From assembly GCF_036621135.1 (NCBI RefSeq), contig NZ_JAZIBG010000024.1:1-64000 (forward strand): DNA of 64,000 nt. Direction: 5' to 3'. The DNA is from Aquincola agrisoli. GTDB taxonomy: Bacteria > Pseudomonadota > Gammaproteobacteria > Burkholderiales > Burkholderiaceae_C. The notes under the pieces are model-generated. The model did not search any database, was not told the DNA's origin, and saw only the letters and a program-made list of their open reading frames with translations. The position numbers and the translations under genes are program-made. Positions 15,002 to 26,223 of the stretch are shown piece by piece (positions within the stretch are counted from its first letter, which is position 1; every line of letters starts with the position of its first letter).

Positions 15002-16396
15002 TCAGCGCGGACCGCCCAGCCCGCCGAAGCCGCCGCCGCCCAGGCCGCCCATGCCCTTCATGCCGCCCATGCGCTTCATCATCTTCATGAGGCCGCCGCC
15101 CTTCATCTTCTTCATCATCCCCTGCATCTGCTCGAACTGGTTGAGCAGGCGGTTGACCTCCTGGACGTGCACGCCGGCGCCCGCGGCCACGCGCCGCTTG
15201 CGGCTGGCCTTCAGCAACTCCGGCTTACGTCGTTCTAGGGGGGTCATCGAGTTGATGATGCCTTCCATGCGCCGCACGTCGCGTTCGGCGCGGTCCATGT
15301 CGGCCTGGCCGGCCTTCGCGGCCATCTGCGTGGGCAGCTTGTCCATCAGGCCCGACAGGCCGCCCATCTTCTTCATCTGGCTGATCTGGGCCAGGAAGTC
15401 GTTCAGGTCGAAGCCGTCGCCGCTCTTGAGCTTGGCGGCCAGCTTCTGCGCGGACTCGATGTCCACGCCCTTCTGCACTTCCTCGACCAGCGCGACGATG
15501 TCGCCCATGCCCAGCACACGGCCGGCATGGCGTTCGGCATCGAACACTTCGAGGCCGTCGATCTTCTCGGAGACGCCCGCGAACTTGATGGGCGCGCCGG
15601 TGATCTGCCGCACCGACAGCGCCGCGCCGCCGCGCGAATCGCCGTCGAGCTTGGTCAGCACGATGCCGGTGAGCGGCAGCGCTTCCTTGAAGGCCTTGGC
15701 GGTGTTGACCGCGTCCTGCCCCTGCATCGCGTCGACGACGAAGAGCGTTTCGACCGGCTTCAGCGTGGCGTGCAGGTCGCGGATCTCGGCCATCAACGCC
15801 TCGTCGATCGCGAGGCGGCCGGCCGTATCGACCAGCAGCACGTCGATGTAGTGCTTGCGGGCGTAATCGAGCGCGGCCAGCGCGATGTCGTGTGGCTTCT
15901 GGTCGGGCGTGCTCGCGAACCATTCGGCACCGGCCTGCTTCGTCACCGTCTTCAACTGCTCGATGGCGGCGGGGCGGTACACGTCGGCCGATACCGTCAG
16001 CACCTTCTTCTTGCGCTTCTCGATCAGGTGCTTGGCCAGCTTGGCGACGGTGGTGGTCTTGCCCGCGCCCTGCAGGCCGGCCATCAGGATGATGGCGGGC
16101 GGCTGCGTCGCGAGGTCGAGGTCGCTGATGCCCTCGCCCATCGTCGCGGCCAGCTCCTTGTGCACGATGCCGACCAGCGCCTGGCCCGGGTTCAGCGAGC
16201 CGGCCACCTCCTGCCCCAGGGCCTTGACCTTCACCCGTTCGATGAAGTCGCGCACCACGGGCAGCGCCACGTCGGCTTCCAGCAGGGCCATGCGCACTTC
16301 GCGCAGCATGTCCTTGACGTTGTCTTCGGTGATGCGGGCCTGGCCGCGCATCGTCTTGACGAGTTGCGACAGGCGGTCGGCGAGGGTGGAGGCCAT
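15002..16396 (-). CDS. ffh: Signal recognition particle protein Ffh
   Basis: 464 residues. Ffh binds signal sequences of nascent membrane proteins and 4.5S RNA. N domain 1-95, G domain with GLQGAGKTTT (107-116), DTAGRLAIDE, TKLDGDSRGG, then the Met-rich M domain (about 330-440) that holds the signal-sequence groove and the RNA-binding segment SRKRRVAAGAGVHVQEVN. The extreme C-terminus is a Met/Gly-rich tail. Divergent from the CcsA-like gene; 77 bases separate the two starts. Confidence 0.96.
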   Translation of the reverse strand: MASTLADRLSQLVKTMRGQARITEDNVKDMLREVRMALLEADVALPVVRDFIERVKVKALGQEVAGSLNPGQALVGIVHKELAATMGEGISDLDLATQPPAIILMAGLQGAGKTTTVAKLAKHLIEKRKKKVLTVSADVYRPAAIEQLKTVTKQAGAEWFASTPDQKPHDIALAALDYARKHYIDVLLVDTAGRLAIDEALMAEIRDLHATLKPVETLFVVDAMQGQDAVNTAKAFKEALPLTGIVLTKLDGDSRGGAALSVRQITGAPIKFAGVSEKIDGLEVFDAERHAGRVLGMGDIVALVEEVQKGVDIESAQKLAAKLKSGDGFDLNDFLAQISQMKKMGGLSGLMDKLPTQMAAKAGQADMDRAERDVRRMEGIINSMTPLERRKPELLKASRKRRVAAGAGVHVQEVNRLLNQFEQMQGMMKKMKGGGLMKMMKRMGGMKGMGGLGGGGFGGLGGPR

Positions 16397-16473
16397 GGGG
16401 GTTCCGGCAGGGGGCGGGCCGCGGGCGCGGCAGGAGGGCGCAAATGCTAGCAGGCGGTCGGTACACTTTCCGG

Positions 16474-17325
16474 ATGAACTTTCTGTCCGGTTCCGCGGAC
16501 GCGGCGGCCCTGGCCTGGGGCCTCGGGCTGCTGGCGCTGCTGGGTTATGCCGCCGCCGCCTGGCCCCTCGAAGTCCGCTCGCGCTGGCCGGCGGTGGCGC
16601 TGGCCGTGGCGTGGGTGGCCCACGGCCTGGTGCTGCTGGTCGACATCGGGGGGCTGGGGCTGGCCCACCGCGGCGCCCGCTTCGGCTTCGCGCCGGCGCT
16701 CTCCGTCACGGTATGGCTGGTGCTGGCCGTGCATGCGGTCGAAAGCCGCTTTGTGCCGTTGCCCGGCGTGCGCCGGCTGCTGGCGGTCGCCGGCAGCGCG
16801 GTGGTGCTGCTGACGATGCTGTTCCCCGGCGATATGTGGGTGCAGGTCGCATCGCCCTGGGTGCCGCTGCATTGGCTGCTGGGCGTCGCGTCGTACGGCC
16901 TGTTCGGTGCGGCCGTGCTGCACGCGACGCTGCTCGATGCCGCCGAGCGCCAGATGCGCCCGAAGGCCGGGCGCCCGCCGATGCCAGCGTCCGGCGCACG
17001 GCCTGCGGCACTGGGCCTGCCGCTGATGCGGCTCGAACGGCTGACCTTCCGCTTCGTCGATGCCGGCTTCGTGGTGCTCAGCGCGGCGCTGCTGCTGGGC
17101 GTCGGCAGTGCGCTGCAGACGCCTTCGCTGTGGAAGTGGGACCACAAGACCGTCTTCTCGCTGCTGGGCTGGGGCACCGTGGCGGTGCTGATGGTCGGCC
17201 GCCATGTGCGCGGCTGGCGCGGTCGGCACGCCACACGCTGGCTGTATGCGGGCGCGGCCCTGCTGCTGCTGGCGTACATCGGCTCCCGTTTTGTGCTCGA
17301 GGTGTTGCTGGGGCGCATGGCATGA
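16474..17325 (+). CDS. CcsA/YpjD-type cytochrome c assembly membrane protein
   Basis: 283 residues with about eight membrane helices, matching the CcsA/HemX-like inner membrane protein YpjD. The segment SLWKWDHKTVFSLLGWG resembles the conserved region of heme-handling CcsA proteins, with histidines at its ends. The family is linked to cytochrome c maturation or heme transport, but the role of this member, found next to ffh in beta- and gammaproteobacteria, is not settled. Its stop overlaps the next start (ATGA). Confidence 0.85.
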   Translation: MNFLSGSADAAALAWGLGLLALLGYAAAAWPLEVRSRWPAVALAVAWVAHGLVLLVDIGGLGLAHRGARFGFAPALSVTVWLVLAVHAVESRFVPLPGVRRLLAVAGSAVVLLTMLFPGDMWVQVASPWVPLHWLLGVASYGLFGAAVLHATLLDAAERQMRPKAGRPPMPASGARPAALGLPLMRLERLTFRFVDAGFVVLSAALLLGVGSALQTPSLWKWDHKTVFSLLGWGTVAVLMVGRHVRGWRGRHATRWLYAGAALLLLAYIGSRFVLEVLLGRMA

Positions 17326-17549
17326 AGTACCTGGTGCTCGTGCTGGTGGTCGTCCTGGTGCTGTGGCTGATGTCGGGCCGCCGGCAGCGCCCGCCGATGC
17401 CCCGCCCGCCGGCGCCGCCGCCGCGGCTGGAGGGCATGGTCTCCTGCCGCCACTGCGGTCTGCACCTGCCGCGCAGCGAAGCCGTCGCCGATGCGGCGGG
17501 CGACACCTACTGCAGCGGTACGCACCGGGACGCGGGGCCGCGCGGGTGA
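17322..17549 (+). CDS. PP0621 family small membrane protein
   Basis: 75 residues: an N-terminal helix KYLVLVLVVVLVLWLM, a Pro-rich stretch, and a C-terminal segment MVSCRHCGLHLPRSEAV followed by YCSGTHR that looks like a treble-clef zinc site with three cysteines and histidines. This layout matches the PP0621 family. It overlaps its upstream and downstream neighbours by four bases on each side, so it is part of the ypjD-pilS-pilR-ampD operon. Function unknown. Confidence 0.82.
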   Translation: MKYLVLVLVVVLVLWLMSGRRQRPPMPRPPAPPPRLEGMVSCRHCGLHLPRSEAVADAAGDTYCSGTHRDAGPRG

Positions 17550-19404
17550 GCCGCGCGGCGGAGCACGGCACCGAGCGGCGTGCCGGCGGCGAGGCGGAGC
17601 GGCGCCGCAGCGGCCGCCGCAGCACCGATGGCGGGGCTGCCACCGAGGCCTGGCTGGACCCGTTCGGCCAGCCGGCGATGCGGACAAGGCCGGCCGCGGC
17701 CGGCATGCCGGCCTTCCAGCGCTTCTACCGGTTGTTCCTGGGCGCACGCGCCGTGGTGGGCCTGGCGCTGGTGGTGGCCCAGGTGACGGGCAGCGTGCTG
17801 GGCGTGCGCTCGGTGTCGCTGGCGATGGGGCTCAGCCTGGGCTATGCGGTGCAGGCCCTCGTGGTCTGGCTGCTGCCGCGATTCCGGGCGGCGCCGGCAG
17901 GCATCGCGCTGTCGCCGCCGGCCACCGCCGCGACGATCGGCGTCGACGTGGCCGTGTTCTCGGTGCTGCACCTCATCGACCCGGCGTCTGGCTTCAACTA
18001 CGTCGCGCTGCTGGTGCTGCCGGTGCTGATGGCGGCGGTGCTGACGCCGCGCATCACCTCGCTCGGGACGGCGGCGGTGGCCGCGCTGGTGCTGCTGGCC
18101 GGCGCCTGGCGTGGTGGGCTGCGCGAGGGCGATGCCACGCTGCTGATGACGCAGGCCGGCCTCGCGGGCATCGGCCTCTTCCTCATCGCGCTGCTGGCCG
18201 GCGAGCTGGCCGGCCGGCTGGCCCGCGAGGAGGCCTCGGCGCGCGGCAGCCTGGAACTGGCGCGCCAGCAGGCGCAGCTCAACCGCCTGGTGATCGAGCA
18301 GATGGCCGACGGCGTGCTGGTGGTCGATCGCCGCATGCGCGTGCGTGCCGCCAACCCCGCGGCGCGGCGCCTGCTGTGCGATGAGGGCATGGCGCGGCCG
18401 GCGCCCTTCGACCTCGGCGCCCTGCCGCAGTGGGCGGCGCTGGCCCAGGCCGTCGCCGAAGCCTTCGGAGCCAACGGCCGGGGTGAGCGGCTGCGCGACG
18501 TGGTGCTGCCGTTCGAGGGCGGCACCGAGCGCACGCTGCGGCTGCGCGCAGGTTTCACCGGACGGCGTGCCGGGGACGGCCTGGGGGGCTCGGGCCCCGG
18601 CATGAGCGAGGAGCTGTGCGTGCTGTTCCTCGAGGACCTGCGCACGCTGCAGGCCCGCACGCGCCAGGAGAAGCTGGCGGCGATGGGGCGCGTGTCGGCG
18701 GGCATCGCCCACGAGATCCGCAATCCGCTCGCCGCCATCGCGCAGGCCAATGCGCTGATGGAGGAGGACGCCGTCGCGCCCGACCAGCGGCGCCTGACGC
18801 GCATCGTCGCGGACAACGTCGACCGCCTGAAGCGCATCGTCGACGACGTGCTCGACGTGGCGCCGGGCGGCGCGCCGAACGCCCGCGTGATCGACCTGGC
18901 CACCGAAGTGGCCGCGGTGGTGGCCGAGTGGGCCCGGTCGGTGCAGCTCGGGCTGGGCGCCAGCAGCCGGCTGGAGGTGCGGTTCGATACGCAGCCGGAC
19001 GCACCGCCGCTGCTGGCCGCACCGGCGCCGTTGCTGGTGCGGTTCGACCCCGACCACCTGCGCCGCGTCCTCGTGAACCTGCTCGACAACGCGCACCGCC
19101 ATGCCGTCGAGCGGCCGGGTGCGATCACGCTCGCGCTGGCGCGGCTGGGCGAGGCGCAGGTGCAGCTGTCGGTGGCCAGCGACGGCACGCCGATCGCCGC
19201 GGACGTCGAGCGCCATCTCTTCGAGCCGTTCTTCTCGACGCGCAGCCGGGGCACGGGGCTGGGCTTGTATATTTGCCGCGAACTGTGCGAGCGCTACGGC
19301 GCGAGCATCGAGTACCGGTTGCGCGCTGCCGACGAGCCCAACCGCAACGAGTTCTCGGTCACGATGCCGCTGGTCGTCGCCGATCCTTCGAATGGGCCCC
19401 CGCC

Positions 19405-19408
<4 letters not shown>
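17546..19408 (+). CDS. pilS: PilS-type sensor histidine kinase
   Basis: About 620 residues from the overlapping GTG; an ATG at 17678 or 17705 would remove a disordered Arg/Gly-rich start and is possible. Six hydrophobic segments (residues about 60-235) form the membrane domain, followed by a PAS-like region (VIEQMADGVLVVDRRMRV), the HisKA dimerisation helix with phosphorylated H389 in AGIAHEIRNPLAA, and the HATPase domain with N-box VNLLDNAHRHA and G-boxes ending GTGLGLYICRELCERYG. PilS senses pilin in the membrane and controls pilA through PilR. The partner gene follows with an ATGA overlap. No pilin gene is in the window. Confidence 0.88.
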
Positions 19409-20957
<1,549 letters not shown>

Positions 20958-20961
<4 letters not shown>

Positions 20962-21548
20962 GCGCGGCCTGGCAGTCGGGCTGGTGGACGCCGGCGCGGC
21001 GCATCGACTCGCCCAATTTCGGCCCCCGTCCGGCAGGCACCGCGATCACGCTGGCGGTGGTCCACTCGATCAGCCTGCCGCCCGGCCAGTACGGCGGCGA
21101 CGAGATCGAGCGGCTCTTCACCAACCGGCTCGACTGGGCGGCCCATCCGTACTTCGGCCTGATCCGCGGCGCGACCGTCTCGGCGCATTTTGTGATCCGG
21201 CGCGATGGGGAATTGCTGCAGTTCGTGTCGTGCGACGACCGCGCCTGGCACGCCGGCCAGTCGTGCTGGCAGGGCCGCGACAATTGCAACGATTGGTCGA
21301 TCGGCATCGAGCTCGAAGGGCTGGAGGGCGGGCCCTTCGAGACGCCGCAGTACGAGATGCTCGGCGGGCTGCTGGGTGGGCTGTGCAAGGCCTATCCGCT
21401 GGCCGACGTGGCCGGCCACGAGCACGTGGCCCCGGGCCGCAAGCACGATCCCGGCGCCGGCTTCGACTGGCAGCGCGGGGCGCGCCTGGCACGCCGGGCA
21501 GGGGCTGTGCTGCGGTGGCCGGCGGGCCCGGGAGATCCGCAGCCATAG
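20958..21548 (+). CDS. ampD: 1,6-anhydro-N-acetylmuramyl-L-alanine amidase
   Basis: 196 residues, matching AmpD, the cytoplasmic zinc amidase that removes the peptide from anhydro-muropeptides during peptidoglycan recycling. The zinc ligands are visible: H36 in VVHSISLP, H154 in GHEHVAPG and D164 in RKHDPG. The catalytic region IGIELEG is also intact. The GTG start overlaps the pilR stop (GTGA). In organisms with inducible AmpC, loss of AmpD raises beta-lactamase; no ampC/ampR is seen here. Confidence 0.94.
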
Positions 21549-21550
21549 CT

Positions 21551-21596
21551 CTACGGATAGTGTGCAAAGGGGCTGGCAAGCGCTAGATCTAGTGCT
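21551..21596 (+). promoter_or_regulatory. Tandem NrdR boxes upstream of nrdA
   Basis: Two partly palindromic sites, CTACGGATAG (21551-21560) and CTAGATCTAG (21583-21592, within AGCGCTAGATCTAGTGCT), have starts exactly 32 bases apart, about three helical turns, as is usual for the paired NrdR boxes that repress ribonucleotide reductase operons. The rest of the 219-base ampD-nrdA spacer shows no other clear site. Confidence 0.65.
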
Positions 21597-21767
21597 ATGC
21601 TTCAGGCACCGCACGGTTGAACACGGCTCCTGCAGCCGCATATTTTCTCCGTTACCCGTATCGGTTTCCGAATGCACGTAGTCTCGGCAAGGAATGCGAC
21701 CGCACCTTGCCAGGGCTTCCTTTTTGCCGCGTTTTCCACGAACACCACAAGACAGGAGAAGGTTGTT

Positions 21768-24665
21768 ATGCACGCCACTGCCAGTACCCCGGCGTCGTCC
21801 CCGGTGTTGCCGACGTCCCGCCCCCCCGTTGCCGGCGCTGCCGCCTCGGCCTACCAGGGTTACCAGATCCTGCGCCGCAACGGCGCGGTGGTCGCCTTCG
21901 AGCCCAACAAGATCGCCGTGGCGCTGATGAAGGCCTTCCTGGCCGTGCATGGCACGCAAGGCGCGGCCTCGGCCAGCGTGCGCGAGACCGTCGACGGCCT
22001 CACCGAGAACGTCGTGCGCGGGCTGCTGCGCTCACGCCCGGGCGGCGGCACGTTCCACATCGAGGACGTGCAGGACCAGGTCGAGCTGGGCCTCATGCGC
22101 GGCGGCCACCATGAAGTGGCGCGCGCCTACGTGCTGTACCGCGAGCGCCGTTCGCAGGAGCGTGCGCGCCAGGGCGTGGCGGCCGAATCGGCCGCGCAGC
22201 ATCAGTTCTTCGTCACCGAGGGCGGCGTGCGCGTGCCGCTGGACGATGCCAAGCTGCAGGCGCTGGCCGTGTCGGCCTGTGCCGGCCTGGGCGCCGACAT
22301 CCGCCCCGAACCCATCCTGGCCGAGACCCGCCGCAACCTGTACGACGGCGTGCCGCTCGAAGAAGTGCACAAGGCCGCCATCCTGGCCGCGCGCACGCTG
22401 ATCGAGAAGGACCCGGGCTACACCCGCGCCACCGCACGCCTGCTGCTGCACACCATCCGCAAGGAAGTGCTGGGCTTCGAGGCGATGCAGGAAGACATGG
22501 CCACGCAGTACGCCGACTACTTCCCGGCCTTCATCAAGAAGGGCGTGCAGGCCGAGCTGCTCGACGAGAAGCTGCAGCAGTTCGACCTGGCCAAGCTGGG
22601 CGCCGCGCTGAACGCCGACCGCGACCTGCAGTTCGACTACCTCGGCCTGCAGACGCTGTACGACCGCTACTTCCTGCACATCGACGAACAGCGCATCGAG
22701 CTGCCGCAGGCGTTCTTCATGCGCGTGGCGATGGGCCTGTCGCTGAACGAGATCGACCGCGAGGCGCGTGCGATCGAGTTCTACAACGTGCTGTCGACCT
22801 TCGACTTCATGTCGAGCACGCCCACCCTGTTCAACGCCGGCACGCGCCGCTCGCAGCTGTCGAGCTGCTACCTCACGACCGTGGCCGACGACCTCGACGG
22901 CATCTACGAGGCGCTGAAGGAAAACGCGCTGCTGTCCAAGTTCGCCGGCGGCCTGGGCAACGACTGGACCAACGTCCGCGCGTTGGGCTCCTACATCAAG
23001 GGCACCAACGGCAAGAGCCAGGGCGTGGTGCCGTTCCTGAAGGTCGTCAACGACACGGCCGTGGCCGTCAACCAGGGCGGCAAGCGCAAGGGCGCGGTGT
23101 GCGCGTACCTCGAGACGTGGCACCTGGACATCGAGGAGTTCCTCGAACTGCGCAAGAACACCGGCGACGACCGCCGCCGCACGCACGACATGAACACGGC
23201 GAACTGGATTCCCGACCTGTTCATGAAGCGCGTGATGGAGGACGGCCAGTGGACGCTGTTCTCGCCCAGCACCTGCCCCGACCTTCACGACAAGATCGGC
23301 AAGGCGTTCGAGGAAGCCTATTCGGCGTATGAAGCCAAGGTCGACCGCGGCGAGATCAAGCTCTTCAAGCGCATGCCGGCCAAGGACCTGTGGCGCAAGA
23401 TGCTCTCGATGCTGTTCGAGACCGGCCATCCCTGGATCACGTTCAAGGACGCCTGCAACGTGCGCTCGCCGCAGCAGCACGTGGGCGTGGTGCACTCGTC
23501 GAACCTTTGCACCGAGATCACGCTGAACACCAACGACAGCGAGATCGCGGTCTGCAACCTCGGCTCGGTCAACCTGGCACAGCACCTGAAGGACGGTGCC
23601 GTCGACCATGACAAGCTGAAGAAGACCGTGTCGACCGCGATGCGCATGCTCGACAACGTGATCGACATCAACTACTACGCGGTCAAGAAGGCGCGTGACT
23701 CCAACCTGCGCCACCGTCCGGTGGGCCTGGGCCTGATGGGCTTCCAGGATGCGCTGTACCAGCTGCGCGTGCCCTACGCCAGCGAAGCGGCCGTCGAGTT
23801 CGCCGATCGTTCGATGGAAGCCATCTGCTACCACGCGTACTGGGCGTCGACCGAGCTGGCGGCCGAGCGCGGCCGCTACTCGAGCTACCGCGGCTCGCTG
23901 TGGGACCGCGGCGTGCTGCCGCTCGACTCGCTGAAGCTGCTGGCCGAAGAGCGCGGCGGCTACGTCGAGGCCGACACCACCGCCACGCTCGACTGGGACG
24001 CGCTGCGCGCCCGCATCGCCCAGCACGGCATGCGCAACAGCAACTGCGTGGCCATCGCCCCGACCGCGACGATCTCCAACATCGTCGGTGTCGATGCATC
24101 GATCGAGCCCTGCTTCGGCAACCTGTCGGTCAAGTCGAACCTGTCGGGCGAGTTCACGGTCATCAACGAGTACCTCGTGCGTGACCTGAAGCAGCTCGGC
24201 CTGTGGGACGACGTGATGGTGATGGACCTCAAGCACTTCGACGGTTCGCTGCGCCGCATCGACCGCGTGCCCGAGGACCTGAAGCAGCTCTACGCCACGG
24301 CCTTCGAGGTCGAGACGCAATGGCTGGTCGAGGCCGCGGCACGCCGCCAGAAGTGGATCGACCAGGCGCAGTCGCTCAACATCTACATGGCCGGTGCGTC
24401 GGGCAAGAAGCTCGACGAGACCTACAAGCTCGCCTGGGTGCGCGGCCTCAAGACCACGTACTACCTGCGCACGATGGGGGCCACGCATGCCGAGAAGTCG
24501 ACGGTGAAGGCCGGCTCGATGAACGCGGTGAGCTCGGGCAGCCAGGGCGGCATGTCGGCCCTCGATGCGGCCGCTGCACAAGCCCGCGCGCAGGCTGCCA
24601 GCGAGCCCGCCACCGACATCAAGTTCTGCGCAATCGACGACCCGACCTGCGAAGCCTGCCAATAA
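21768..24665 (+). CDS. nrdA: Ribonucleoside-diphosphate reductase alpha subunit
   Basis: 965 residues, class I reductase large subunit. An N-terminal ATP-cone (about 30-125) begins YQILRRNGAVVAFEPNKI and a second cone-like segment follows near 145-190. Active-site cysteines are visible in SQLSSCYLTTV, SSNLCTEITLN and AVCNLGSVN, and the C-terminal tail ends CAIDDPTCEACQ, the redox-active pair that shuttles electrons. The start at 21768 is preceded by AGGAGAAGG; the frame is open for 32 more codons upstream. nrdB follows after 132 bases. Control by NrdR is likely from the box pair upstream. Confidence 0.96.
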   Translation: MHATASTPASSPVLPTSRPPVAGAAASAYQGYQILRRNGAVVAFEPNKIAVALMKAFLAVHGTQGAASASVRETVDGLTENVVRGLLRSRPGGGTFHIEDVQDQVELGLMRGGHHEVARAYVLYRERRSQERARQGVAAESAAQHQFFVTEGGVRVPLDDAKLQALAVSACAGLGADIRPEPILAETRRNLYDGVPLEEVHKAAILAARTLIEKDPGYTRATARLLLHTIRKEVLGFEAMQEDMATQYADYFPAFIKKGVQAELLDEKLQQFDLAKLGAALNADRDLQFDYLGLQTLYDRYFLHIDEQRIELPQAFFMRVAMGLSLNEIDREARAIEFYNVLSTFDFMSSTPTLFNAGTRRSQLSSCYLTTVADDLDGIYEALKENALLSKFAGGLGNDWTNVRALGSYIKGTNGKSQGVVPFLKVVNDTAVAVNQGGKRKGAVCAYLETWHLDIEEFLELRKNTGDDRRRTHDMNTANWIPDLFMKRVMEDGQWTLFSPSTCPDLHDKIGKAFEEAYSAYEAKVDRGEIKLFKRMPAKDLWRKMLSMLFETGHPWITFKDACNVRSPQQHVGVVHSSNLCTEITLNTNDSEIAVCNLGSVNLAQHLKDGAVDHDKLKKTVSTAMRMLDNVIDINYYAVKKARDSNLRHRPVGLGLMGFQDALYQLRVPYASEAAVEFADRSMEAICYHAYWASTELAAERGRYSSYRGSLWDRGVLPLDSLKLLAEERGGYVEADTTATLDWDALRARIAQHGMRNSNCVAIAPTATISNIVGVDASIEPCFGNLSVKSNLSGEFTVINEYLVRDLKQLGLWDDVMVMDLKHFDGSLRRIDRVPEDLKQLYATAFEVETQWLVEAAARRQKWIDQAQSLNIYMAGASGKKLDETYKLAWVRGLKTTYYLRTMGATHAEKSTVKAGSMNAVSSGSQGGMSALDAAAAQARAQAASEPATDIKFCAIDDPTCEACQ

Positions 24666-24744
24666 GACGCTTCGGTATCGAACGCGATGCGATGAAGTCG
24701 ATGCAAGTCGGCAACATCGTCATCGCTTCGGTGTCAATAAGTGC

Positions 24745-24773
24745 TTGGTGTTTGAACACAACACTCGGATAAT
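24745..24773 (+). promoter_or_regulatory. Possible separate promoter for nrdB
   Basis: TTGGTG (24745-24750), a 17-base spacer and GATAAT (24768-24773) resemble a sigma-70 promoter, with a transcript start about 18 bases before the nrdB ATG. The -35 matches only half the consensus. The spacer also contains the inverted repeat GTGTTTGAACAC. It would allow nrdB expression apart from nrdA. Confidence 0.35.
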
Positions 24774-24797
24774 TTCAACTCCTGAGGATGTACCTAC

Positions 24798-26012
24798 ATG
24801 CTGGTCTGGGAAGACGACAAACCGGTTGAAGCCAAGGCTCCCGCAAGAGCCCTGAACACTGCTGACGCGATGGCTCCATCAAGCCGCGCAGCAATGGCAT
24901 CGCCGGCCCTGCAAACCGTGCAAGCCTCCACCACCGCAACCACCACCCCACGCACCGCAGCAGCCTCTGCCGCGGGCACGGAGGTTGCCGCCAAGCGCCG
25001 TGTCAATGTTGCAGACAAGCGCATCATCAACGGCCAGACCGACGTCAACCAGCTCGTCCCCTTCAAGTACAAGTGGGCATGGGAGAAGTACCTCGCCACG
25101 TGCGCCAACCACTGGATGCCGCAAGAGGTGAACATGTCGCGCGACATCGCGACATGGAAGGATCCCAACGGCCTGACCGAAGACGAGCGCCGCATCATCA
25201 AGCGCAACCTCGGCTTCTTCGTCACCGCCGATTCGCTGGCCGCCAACAACATCGTGCTGGGCACGTACCGCCACATCACGGCGCCCGAGTGCCGGCAGTT
25301 CCTGCTGCGCCAGGCGTTCGAGGAAGCGATCCACACGCACGCGTACCAATACATCGTCGAGTCGCTGGGCCTCGACGAGAGCGAGATCTTCAACGCCTAC
25401 AACGAGGTGAAGTCGATCCGCGACAAGGACGAGTTCCTGATCCCGTTCATCGACGCGATCATGGACCCCAACTTCGTCACCGGCACGCCCGAGGCCGACC
25501 AGACCCTGCTGAAGAGCCTGATCGTCTTCGCCTGCCTGATGGAAGGCCTCTTCTTCTACGTCGGCTTCACGCAGATCCTCGCGCTGGGCCGCCAGAACAA
25601 GATGACCGGCGCCGCCGAGCAGTACCAGTACATCCTGCGCGACGAGTCGATGCACTGCAATTTCGGCATCGACCTGATCAACCAGCTCAAGCTCGAGAAC
25701 CCGCACCTCTGGACACCGGAGTTCAAGGCCGAGATCACCGCCCTGTTCAACAAGGCCGTCGACCTCGAATACCGCTATGCCGAAGACACCATGCCGCGCG
25801 GCGTGCTGGGTCTGAACGCGTCCATGTTCAAGGGCTACCTGCGCTACATCGCCAACCGGCGTGCGGTGCAGATCGGCCTCGATGCGCTCTTCCCGAACGA
25901 GGAGAACCCGTTCCCGTGGATGAGCGAAATGATCGACCTGAAGAAGGAGCGAAACTTTTTCGAAACCCGCGTCATCGAGTACCAATCCGGTGGCGCATTG
26001 AGCTGGGACTGA
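24798..26012 (+). CDS. nrdB: Ribonucleoside-diphosphate reductase beta subunit
   Basis: 404 residues, the radical-generating small subunit. Diiron ligands can be placed at D145 (TADSLA), E176 and H179 (FEEAIH), the E of LMEGLFF, and E/H of RDESMHCNF. The radical tyrosine is Y183, four residues after H179 as in E. coli Y122. Before the catalytic core there is a 65-residue Ala/Thr/Ser-rich N-terminal extension (about 8-70) longer than in enterobacterial NrdB. A GAGGATG ribosome site precedes the ATG. The 211 bases after the gene contain a short CCAGCC-TGA-GGCTGG hairpin (26132-26146) without a T-run. Confidence 0.96.
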   Translation: MLVWEDDKPVEAKAPARALNTADAMAPSSRAAMASPALQTVQASTTATTTPRTAAASAAGTEVAAKRRVNVADKRIINGQTDVNQLVPFKYKWAWEKYLATCANHWMPQEVNMSRDIATWKDPNGLTEDERRIIKRNLGFFVTADSLAANNIVLGTYRHITAPECRQFLLRQAFEEAIHTHAYQYIVESLGLDESEIFNAYNEVKSIRDKDEFLIPFIDAIMDPNFVTGTPEADQTLLKSLIVFACLMEGLFFYVGFTQILALGRQNKMTGAAEQYQYILRDESMHCNFGIDLINQLKLENPHLWTPEFKAEITALFNKAVDLEYRYAEDTMPRGVLGLNASMFKGYLRYIANRRAVQIGLDALFPNEENPFPWMSEMIDLKKERNFFETRVIEYQSGGALSWD

Positions 26013-26223
26013 ACGTCGCCTCGATCGGCAGACAGTTCCATGGTGTGAAGAGATCAAGATCCGCGACACGGGAAGCCAGGCCACAGAAGCCGGGCTCACG
26101 GGTCGCCACCCCGTTCACCGAACCGGGGCGGCCAGCCTGAGGCTGGAAGACTCCGGACGGTGGGCCACCGTGCTGTAACTCGAGCGGCATGGTGCTGTTT
26201 GCAACTTGATCAAGGAGATTGAA

